Assembly: GCA_046160825.1 (NCBI GenBank)
Contig: JBJXHC010000045.1
Location: 1-10,137, forward strand
Source: JBJXHC01 sp046160825
GTDB lineage: Bacteria; Bacteroidota; Ignavibacteria; UBA10030; UBA6906
Direction: 5' to 3'
Length of the DNA: 10,137 nucleotides
The notes below the pieces were generated by a model that ran no database searches, was not told where the DNA came from, and was given only the letters and a program-made list of their open reading frames with translations. Both the position numbers and the translations under genes were made by a program. Below, piece by piece: positions 1-5,676 of the stretch (position 1 is the first letter of the stretch; the number at the start of each line of letters is the position of its first letter).

Positions 1-26
1 TAGGGGCACGACATGTCGTGCCCCTA
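1..26. repeat. Perfect 26-bp palindrome inside the transposase reading frame
   Basis: The half-site TAGGGGCACGACA is followed directly by its exact reverse complement, giving 13 bp of perfect dyad symmetry with no spacer. It may extend one pair beyond the window, since the next base at 27 is C. On the minus strand it is read in frame as the end of VGARHVVPL in the transposase. GC-rich palindromes of this kind are the type of substrate recognised by REP-associated transposases. Only one copy is visible here, so its status as a dispersed repeat is inference. Confidence 0.75.
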
Positions 27-297
27 CGTGGTTTGGTTCTTTGATTTCAATTATCCCATGCACATGGTTTGGCATAATCTGAAACACATCCAGCTTCGTG
101 TTCTCAAAATGATCGGGAATCTGTTTCCAGGCATTCTCCACAGCCTTTCCTTCATCGGATAATATCATCCGGCCATCTGCAACCTCACCCAGAACGCATC
201 GTCGCTCGTACGTGCAGATCGTGACGAAATATCCACCCGGTTCAGAATAATCGAATCCCTTGAGCCTCAAAGAATTCCGCCGACGTTTGATGGTCAT
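1..297 (-). CDS. REP-associated tyrosine transposase (IS200-like Y1/HUH), N-terminal part, runs off the left edge
   Basis: The minus strand reads open from an ATG at 297 to the window edge, giving 99 codons with no stop. The start MTIKRRRNSLRLKGFDYSEP leads into GGYFVTICTYERR (residues 21-33), the hallmark N-terminus of REP-associated tyrosine transposases. The HUH metal-binding motif follows as MPNHVHGI (75-82; the pair is His78 and His80). The catalytic tyrosine of this family lies further on and is outside the window, so activity cannot be judged. Known relatives are single-strand DNA endonucleases that nick at palindromic REP sequences. The start is supported by AAAGGA and GAAGG upstream of the ATG. 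It lies downstream of thyX on the same strand, separated by about 80 nt. Residues 91-99 are encoded by the palindrome at the window edge. Family assignment is firm; whether the gene is intact is unknown. Confidence 0.88.
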   Translation of the reverse strand, partial: MTIKRRRNSLRLKGFDYSEPGGYFVTICTYERRCVLGEVADGRMILSDEGKAVENAWKQIPDHFENTKLDVFQIMPNHVHGIIEIKEPNHVGARHVVPL

Positions 298-313
298 GTG
301 CCTTCATCCTTTG

Positions 314-339
314 GCAACCCTGCGGGGGCGTGGGGTTGC
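314..339. repeat. GC-rich stem-loop between thyX and the transposase gene (possible REP-like element)
   Basis: GCAACCC at 314-320 pairs with GGGTTGC at 333-339 around a 12-nt G-rich loop. It sits in the roughly 80-nt gap between the thyX stop (380-382) and the transposase start (297). REP hairpins often flank genes of this transposase family, and this could be one. It could also act as a weak terminator for the thyX operon, but no T-tract follows the stem in the direction of transcription. The rest of the gap (298-379) shows nothing else recognisable. Confidence 0.35.
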
Positions 340-379
340 GAGTGGTGCTATGAGGTTTAACCCGGCGCTAGATATGATA

Positions 380-1318
380 TTAGTGCGATTGCCACGGAAT
401 CGGCATTCCAAGAAATGTGAGTTTGTCTTCAAGTTCATCACGCTCTCGATTCCGCTTCATCTCTTCGCCAGCGGGAGGGATTAGACCATGCTTCGATGCA
501 CTCGCTATTGCGGATTCTTTCCCTTCGGATTGCATAGCGCGAATAACGTCAGCTTCGATTCGAGACAGGGTGAGTGAGTTAAGGCGATAGTCGAGGAAGG
601 CCTCCCAAGCAATAGGGCACCATTTGCTGACAATCTCATTGCCAATAACATTTGCATAACATCGGATTTCATATTGTGCAAGTGGGGCCATCCGAAGCCA
701 GAGAAAATGAAAGAGATTGTGGAGGTCAATCTTCCAAACTGCCTCAGTGTACGTTGAAAGAGGCAGATCCTTCCTTGCTTGTTCGCGCGCCACCCCCATC
801 TTCAATCTTTTCGAGTAGACTTTTCGTGCATGTTCTTGGAGTTTCAGTTCATCTCTTGAAAGAAGCGCGCCGTTCGTCAAATCCAAAAACCCATCGCTCC
901 CTTGCTTATTTCTACTGGTCTGAGATCGCCAGTCGCTCGCATCTGTGCGCTGAGCATTGTCGATTGCCACCGAGTAACGAGTCGAGTATTCATTCACGTT
1001 AGCGGTGCGGTGCCTTATCCACTGTCTCCAACAATCCATCGGTACTTTAACTTGGAGCTTCAATTCGCACATCTCAAAAGGCGTAGTATGATGGTGACGC
1101 ATGAGGTATCGAATGAGTCCGCGGTCCTCGTGGACTCTCTTAGTTTCTTTCCCATAGGAAATACGTGCAGCCTTAACGATTGATTCGTCTGATCCCATGT
1201 AATCAACCGGGCAAACGTATCCCGCATCGAGAACGCTGATGGGTTTGTTTAGAATCCTGTTCATCGATCTTACTGAAGATCTTAACAGTGGACGCTCCGA
1301 TCGAAGTCGCGTTCTCAT
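380..1318 (-). CDS. thyX: Flavin-dependent thymidylate synthase ThyX
   Basis: ThyX makes dTMP from dUMP using methylene-tetrahydrofolate as carbon donor, FAD as cofactor and NADPH as reductant, in the cytoplasm. The family signature RHRX7S is present and intact as RHRTANVNEYSTRY (residues 102-115). An upstream MRHHHTTPFEM (73-83) and a C-terminal block with SKWCPIAWEAFLDYRL, matching the ThyX P-AW-AF-DY pattern, complete the fold. At 312 aa it belongs to the longer ThyX forms. The ATG at 1318 is preceded by AAGGAGA at 5-nt spacing, immediately after the stop of the previous gene, which supports this start. A second Met at residue 19 (MNRILNKPISVLD) looks more like the conserved family N-terminus, so the first 18 Arg-rich residues may be an extension. 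It is the last gene of a four-gene run, 10 nt after its neighbour, and is probably co-transcribed with it. Function is near certain; its role in this operon is not known. Confidence 0.95.
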   Translation of the reverse strand: MRTRLRSERPLLRSSVRSMNRILNKPISVLDAGYVCPVDYMGSDESIVKAARISYGKETKRVHEDRGLIRYLMRHHHTTPFEMCELKLQVKVPMDCWRQWIRHRTANVNEYSTRYSVAIDNAQRTDASDWRSQTSRNKQGSDGFLDLTNGALLSRDELKLQEHARKVYSKRLKMGVAREQARKDLPLSTYTEAVWKIDLHNLFHFLWLRMAPLAQYEIRCYANVIGNEIVSKWCPIAWEAFLDYRLNSLTLSRIEADVIRAMQSEGKESAIASASKHGLIPPAGEEMKRNRERDELEDKLTFLGMPIPWQSH

Positions 1319-1328
1319 GATTTCTCCT

Positions 1329-2267
1329 TTATCTTGTGAAAGTAGCGGCGCATGTCAGCACTTCACCAATATGGGCTCGATCATAGGTATTTGATCTCTC
1401 GCCTGCGCTCACACGCCACACGTCCAAAAAAGGATACTTGGTTGCCATCAAAAGGCACAATAGAACAAATGGCTTTGGCCCCAAGGGTGCGAGGATTACT
1501 CTGTATTCTCGTCTTAAGCCGTGACACAACGAAGAAAGGTGGCTCTCCGTTGTTCGAAGATCTCCAAGCGGGTGAGCAAAAGTGTTCTCAATACCTATTT
1601 TGTTCAGGAAATACCTATTGTTCCGCAAGACAGTCTTTACAAATCGTTTATCATATGCTGGATCGGTGTAGTAGGCGAACGTCTTGGCAGGTTCAACATA
1701 TTCAAGAAGGCCTAGAGCTCTTTCTTGCTCGTAACCAAGACCGACAACGAGAGCAGATTTGCGATTCGGTAATTCCAGCCTCCCGAACCCAGCAATTGGT
1801 TCCATGACTGAATTGGGGACTGGGGGCTGAGGAGGAGAGTATTTGGACGGCGCATAGGTCATGTAGAGGTCTACCTGATCGCAGGCGAACGCAGAATGGC
1901 GGAAAAAATTGAGTGCAGATGCGTACCAATTCCTCGTCATGCTTGTATAGTCAATCAAGACCGCAGCTCTCTTTCTGTCAAAGCCCTTGAAGAACTGATA
2001 GAGTACTATTTCCATCGATTCTCCCGAGTTCCCATCGGCCGGTACAAGCTCATAATCCAGTTTCCCAAATATCTTGTCATTTCTTCGCCTGGAGAGAATA
2101 GCCCTGTCCATGAATCCCAATGCAATTCCTTTGCGACGTTCAACCCCGCTTAGAAGTTGGGGTATATAGCTTGCCCGCTTCTCGAATCCCGATGCTGCAA
2201 TTACGAGGTCAAACTCTCTTGGCAATTGATTAATATCTAGAATTGGCGTAGCATGTTGAAGTTGCAT
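1329..2267 (-). CDS. Protein of unrecognised family, probably two Rossmann-like lobes, third gene of the operon
   Basis: I do not recognise this family. The ATG at 2267 overlaps the ATPase stop by one base (TAATG) and has AGGA six bases upstream, so a 312-aa product is preferred over the longer open frame reaching 2369. There is no signal peptide or clear membrane segment. Each half begins with a hydrophobic strand followed by a similar turn: LVIAASGFEKRA (residues 21-32) and LVVGLGYEQERA (173-184), which suggests two related alpha/beta lobes. A striking motif, VLIDYTSMTRNWY (103-115), follows a predicted strand. Further hydrophobic strands occur at VDLYMTYAP (132-140) and VILAPLGPKPFVLL (257-270). 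The layout is reminiscent of Rossmannoid sensor or effector domains such as CARF, but that is inference from pattern only. Tight coupling to the ATPase suggests that the two proteins act together. Confidence 0.85.
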   Translation of the reverse strand: MQLQHATPILDINQLPREFDLVIAASGFEKRASYIPQLLSGVERRKGIALGFMDRAILSRRRNDKIFGKLDYELVPADGNSGESMEIVLYQFFKGFDRKRAAVLIDYTSMTRNWYASALNFFRHSAFACDQVDLYMTYAPSKYSPPQPPVPNSVMEPIAGFGRLELPNRKSALVVGLGYEQERALGLLEYVEPAKTFAYYTDPAYDKRFVKTVLRNNRYFLNKIGIENTFAHPLGDLRTTESHLSSLCHGLRREYRVILAPLGPKPFVLLCLLMATKYPFLDVWRVSAGERSNTYDRAHIGEVLTCAATFTR

Positions 2268-4123
2268 TATGATTCCTCGAATAAGCTCTCTTGAAGTTCT
2301 TTTTGGAAATTCGGCTTTCGGCCAATACGTTTTCTCTGCTCCACAAAATGAGGTAGAGCCACAATACACTTGCTTAAGGCCACCTCACTATAAAGACGTA
2401 GTGGCAATGAGTGACGTACTGCCAACAAATACGAAAGGCGAAATCTCTTGTTCACAAACCCCGGGGTAATATCACTGGCTTTGGGATCTACAAAAACAAT
2501 TGCACCCCGATAGACGGCCTGCCAAAGAGTGTCAAGAATGGCTTTGGGTGTTGAGATGTCAACTACAAAGGTTCCAATAGGATCAATTGTGAATGGCCCA
2601 GTGAGGAGTCCTTCCTGAAAATATTCCCCGATTGTCTCAAGGACGTCAGAAACATGAAATTTCTTCCCCCTATACTCGCCAACCGAGTCTGGTAACGCCT
2701 GTATCGAAACCATGAACTCCATTGCGGCCTGCATCAGCGTCTCTGATTGAATCCTGACTGGAATCATTCGCGACTTTGGAGATTTGTTAGCTTGGGTCCG
2801 CCTCATCAGTTCGGATATGATCCAGATTAGACGTCTGGGGTTGCCATCGCTGATGTCATAAATCGCTTCCACGCCATGATACATCGGGAGCGGCTTACCT
2901 CTGTACATTACCTTGCCCTTCATAGTCACCTTCTTGTGGGCAAGCCTATGCATAACAATGGGCTTGGCCTTTCTGAAGATATTATGTAGTACTTGTGGAT
3001 CTTGTGAGGTTGGGTCTGTTGGCGACAGTTGATGTCGTTCAAGAAATTGTCTGAAAGATCTGTCGATTTTTGCTAGGGCAATCATGGACTTGTGTAGTTC
3101 TGACCCACGTTGGTATTCATTATTTTCCATCTCAAGCGGGGATCGGCCAAACAAGTCCGAAGCCTTTTTCGTATCGTGCTCATCCCATTGCTTGATGACC
3201 GATTCAGTGAGTCGAGCACAAAACGAACGATATTTCTTTTTCTCGTGGGCCCACAATCTTATCACTGTGAAGTCGTGTGTGATCTCAGCTTCAGTCTCGG
3301 CTAAGGAAGCAAGAATAGGAGTGGTGGTCAGTTTGAACAGGAATCTCTCGTCCGACCCCTTTATTTCCTTGAGCAGGCGATCCTGCAACCAGCTTGGGGC
3401 ATATTCCAGTTCGTCAAAACAAAGAGCCCATTTTCGTGTAGCACCGTTCTTGATGATCAGGTGATCAAAAGCCGTACATGCAACTCGGACAGCACTAAAA
3501 TAGTCCAAGTCATAGTAGTTTGGTAGATCGCTAGCAACCATTTCCTTATCCGTTGAATAGCGCCGAACCCTCTCTTTGCAATGAGTTTCAATATCATGGA
3601 TTCTCGAGACAAGTGCCTCCTCAATGGCTGAGAGGACTGGTATTGTCTCGGTTAATCTCCACTCTTTGATAAGGACCTCGCAAAGCTCGGTTTGGGAGTT
3701 CGAATTAGATGGAAATTCCCAACGGATTAGGTCTGCCATTGTTGCTCTCAAGGAGTTTAAGATGTGGCTCGTGACTGCTGCCTCCGAGACCCTGTCTCTA
3801 AATTGTGGAAAGTCAACAAGGCTGTTCTTTGAGTGAAGGAGCTGTCTATACCAATGAATGTCTGTTGGCACATACACCGCATAGGATGCCATTTCATCCA
3901 TCACTATACGCGCTTTCTTCCTGTTCTTCCACGCGCGCAAAGCTGGTACAGTGAGCATCTTTAGCAGCGTTGTTTTCCCACTTCCTCTTGGGCCCATCAA
4001 CAGTACACTGTTGGGCTTCCACAAGTCATCAAAATCATCGGGAATAACGAACGTGGCGGCTACTTGCTCCGGTGTGAGCAGCTTGGCATTGAAGAGGTCA
4101 TAAGGGCTTCTGGTGTTTTTCAT
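2267..4123 (-). CDS. Orc/Cdc6-like AAA+ (P-loop) ATPase
   Basis: This 618-aa ATPase has a Walker A motif, GPRGSGKT (residues 44-51), and a Walker B motif, ALCFDELE (233-240), with the catalytic Asp-Glu pair. FLFKLTTTPI (261-270) is placed where a sensor 1 strand is expected. DGNPRRLI (426-433) resembles the sensor 2 GNPR motif of the Orc/Cdc6 group. A C-terminal region (about 480-618) containing HVSDVLETIGEYF may be a winged-helix or partner-binding part. The opening SPYDLFNAKLLTPEQVAATFV matches my memory of bacterial 'ORC-CDC6 family' ATPases. Its start lies 2 nt after the phosphoesterase stop, with GGGGAG embedded in the end of that gene. Its TAA stop shares a base with the next ATG, implying translational coupling. 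Such ATPases often act as sensors or switches in bacterial conflict systems. The ATPase call is firm; the role is inferred. Confidence 0.88.
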   Translation of the reverse strand: MKNTRSPYDLFNAKLLTPEQVAATFVIPDDFDDLWKPNSVLLMGPRGSGKTTLLKMLTVPALRAWKNRKKARIVMDEMASYAVYVPTDIHWYRQLLHSKNSLVDFPQFRDRVSEAAVTSHILNSLRATMADLIRWEFPSNSNSQTELCEVLIKEWRLTETIPVLSAIEEALVSRIHDIETHCKERVRRYSTDKEMVASDLPNYYDLDYFSAVRVACTAFDHLIIKNGATRKWALCFDELEYAPSWLQDRLLKEIKGSDERFLFKLTTTPILASLAETEAEITHDFTVIRLWAHEKKKYRSFCARLTESVIKQWDEHDTKKASDLFGRSPLEMENNEYQRGSELHKSMIALAKIDRSFRQFLERHQLSPTDPTSQDPQVLHNIFRKAKPIVMHRLAHKKVTMKGKVMYRGKPLPMYHGVEAIYDISDGNPRRLIWIISELMRRTQANKSPKSRMIPVRIQSETLMQAAMEFMVSIQALPDSVGEYRGKKFHVSDVLETIGEYFQEGLLTGPFTIDPIGTFVVDISTPKAILDTLWQAVYRGAIVFVDPKASDITPGFVNKRFRLSYLLAVRHSLPLRLYSEVALSKCIVALPHFVEQRKRIGRKPNFQKELQESLFEES

Positions 4124-4125
4124 GA

Positions 4126-5322
4126 TTAGCGGCTCCCCTTGTTCATGTAGCCAACAAACTGCGGGACATCTGGCGGCTCGGGTGACAGTTTCATTGAAAA
4201 TTGTGTCTTAAGGTAGTTGCCGAACTCCTCGAATTCGTGAGGCACCAAATAGCTAAGTTGAGGCAGAACGGCAACTAGGTCCGCCCAATCGATCGGTACT
4301 TTCTTGGTCTTGAGAACGGCTGCAGTGCTCGATGCCAAGTCGCGATAATTTCCTCTATAACCGAAGCCAGAAATGGAAGGGAAGGAGGCCGATCTCCGAT
4401 TAGGGCTATTCCATCCATGTCCCTTATTGAATTCCCACGACCTAATTATTCCTGGGTACCAACAATACTCGATCGTGTCATCTGTGATTTCGATGACATG
4501 GAAGAGATTTCGGGTATTGGACAACATTTCTCCCTTTACTGCTGATAGACTTCCTGCAGCAAATACTAGAGGTGGGGAAGCCCCCCCATGTCCATATCTT
4601 AGCTTTGGAAAATGTTTGTGACCGTGAACGACCAGCTGATAACCGAAACGATCAAGAAGATCAAGAAGCACATCCCCTCTCTCAAGAACATCGGCCGTGC
4701 CTAGGTTGTTGTCTGAATGAAGCATTGGATGATGGTGGAGCAGAGCAATTTGGAACGGTTTCTTCGGTTTCGTTTTCAACTTATTCAACCTTTCCTCAAG
4801 CATCTCTAGCTGTGCGTCGTCAATTTCACCCCTCTTTGCCTGAGGTTCGCTGTGGTGATGCTTCACCGTATTAACAATCAATATCCTCAGATGTTTCTTC
4901 TCTATGAAGCAGAATCCATCCTGCCAGAAATCCTTTTTTGCCTTTTCGGATCTGACAGGATAATCGGGATGTAGCCTTTGAGGGAGATCAAAAGGACCCT
5001 TCTTATGAATATTGGTAGAGTCCACATCATGGTTACCAACGGTACATGCTATTAGAGGGTTCCCCAAGCTCTGTGCAATTGTGCCAACATGTTCCCAACC
5101 TGAGACAAGCCCTTGTCTTTCGATTTTGTTCGTCAGGTCACCCGGAACAAGGAGAACATCTGCCTTGATTCTCTCCAGTTTCAACAAGTCAATTAGCGAC
5201 GCAACGGGATTGTCTCGCTTTGGTTCCCACGAAAGATCTGAAAGTAGGAACGTATCAGGCGATTGATCTTTGATACGAGAGTGACAATGGAGGTCGCTAA
5301 CGACGGCAAGTCTCATTCTCAA
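4126..5322 (-). CDS. Calcineurin-like metallophosphoesterase, first gene of the operon
   Basis: This is a two-metal phosphoesterase of the calcineurin superfamily, showing all five motif blocks. Numbered from the TTG at 5322 they are SDLHCH (residues 9-14), PGDLTN (60-65), VGNHDV (95-100), LLHHHP (194-199) and VHGHKH (232-237). It most resembles the CpdA/class III phosphodiesterase-like group rather than SbcD/Mre11, but the substrate cannot be deduced. A C-terminal extension of about 130 residues follows the core and has no motif I recognise. Start choice: a TTG at 5322 has GAAAGGA nine bases upstream; the ATG at 5316 is also possible, and the open frame can extend to another TTG at 5370 that lacks a ribosome binding site. 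No signal peptide is evident, so the protein is probably cytoplasmic. It is followed 2 nt later by the ATPase gene. Confidence 0.9.
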   Translation of the reverse strand: MRMRLAVVSDLHCHSRIKDQSPDTFLLSDLSWEPKRDNPVASLIDLLKLERIKADVLLVPGDLTNKIERQGLVSGWEHVGTIAQSLGNPLIACTVGNHDVDSTNIHKKGPFDLPQRLHPDYPVRSEKAKKDFWQDGFCFIEKKHLRILIVNTVKHHHSEPQAKRGEIDDAQLEMLEERLNKLKTKPKKPFQIALLHHHPMLHSDNNLGTADVLERGDVLLDLLDRFGYQLVVHGHKHFPKLRYGHGGASPPLVFAAGSLSAVKGEMLSNTRNLFHVIEITDDTIEYCWYPGIIRSWEFNKGHGWNSPNRRSASFPSISGFGYRGNYRDLASSTAAVLKTKKVPIDWADLVAVLPQLSYLVPHEFEEFGNYLKTQFSMKLSPEPPDVPQFVGYMNKGSR

Positions 5323-5437
5323 TGATGGAGTTCCTTTCAACTGTTTCGAAGGCTGAGTAGTAATAGCCAAACATGGCGGTTTCGGTTGGAGTAATTAACG
5401 TCGAAAGGTATTGCGCCTCGACAGGAAAAACCCACAT
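5297..5437 (-). CDS. Doubtful small ORF overlapping the phosphoesterase start (46 aa)
   Basis: A short frame starting MWVFPVEAQYLSTLI and ending with ENETCRR overlaps the first 26 bases of the phosphoesterase gene in another frame. The open frame extends to a GTG at 5539 and is closed by a stop just upstream. Neither the ATG at 5437 nor the GTG has a convincing ribosome binding site. It could be a leader peptide translated into the operon, a remnant, or chance. I do not recognise the product and list it only because the operon's first gene has a non-standard start here. Confidence 0.15.
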   Translation of the reverse strand: MWVFPVEAQYLSTLITPTETAMFGYYYSAFETVERNSIIENETCRR

Positions 5438-5506
5438 GGACGGAATTGTGTGATAGCGGCGTCTACATGCGGGCGTATAAGAATCGAACGGCTCTATGGT
5501 TGGTAG

Positions 5507-5536
5507 ATTATGGACTTCGGCACTTTCCTCTCGCAA
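5507..5536 (-). promoter_or_regulatory. Candidate promoter for the four-gene minus-strand operon
   Basis: On the minus strand, TTGCGA (5536-5531) is followed after 18 nt by CATAAT (5512-5507), a 4/6 and 5/6 match to the sigma-70 hexamers. It would leave a 5' leader of roughly 180 nt before the phosphoesterase start. The match is by eye, and FCB-group promoters often depart from this consensus. No operator-like dyad stands out next to it. Confidence 0.3.
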
Positions 5537-5592
5537 CACACAGATAAATTACGAGTTTGGCGCGGAAAAGCAAGGGAGTCTTTCCACTTCCA

Positions 5593-5620
5593 TTGAATCT
5601 TCCCACTTTTTCTCTATCTT
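5593..5620 (+). promoter_or_regulatory. Candidate promoter for the tkt-rpiB-tal operon
   Basis: TTGAAT (5593-5598) and TATCTT (5615-5620) lie 16 nt apart, each matching 4 of 6 bases of the sigma-70 consensus. Transcription would start near 5627, about 50 nt before the transketolase ATG. This is a weak, by-eye prediction. The rest of the divergent gap (5323-5676) holds no RNA gene or riboswitch that I can recognise. Confidence 0.25.
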
Positions 5621-5676
5621 AGACCTGTCAAAAACGCTATTCTTGATCCTCCAAGGCTCTTCTGTAAAGGATTCTC

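Noticed and set aside
1..26. Palindrome as a transcription terminator or part of a CRISPR array
   Set aside because: It lies inside an open reading frame, has no T-tract, and no second copy or spacer pattern is visible in the window.
2268..2369. 34-codon N-terminal extension of the third operon gene
   Set aside because: It would overlap the end of the ATPase gene, while the ATG at 2267 has a ribosome binding site and the classic one-base TAATG junction.
4126..5322. Identification of the phosphoesterase as the nuclease SbcD/Mre11
   Set aside because: The motif blocks fit the whole superfamily, the C-terminal part does not resemble the SbcD capping region, and no SbcC/Rad50 partner is present; the ATPase beside it is Orc/Cdc6-like and lacks the long coiled coil.
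380..5322. Assigning the operon to a named anti-phage system
   Set aside because: I could not match this exact set of genes to a named system from memory, and a search would be needed; naming one would be a guess.
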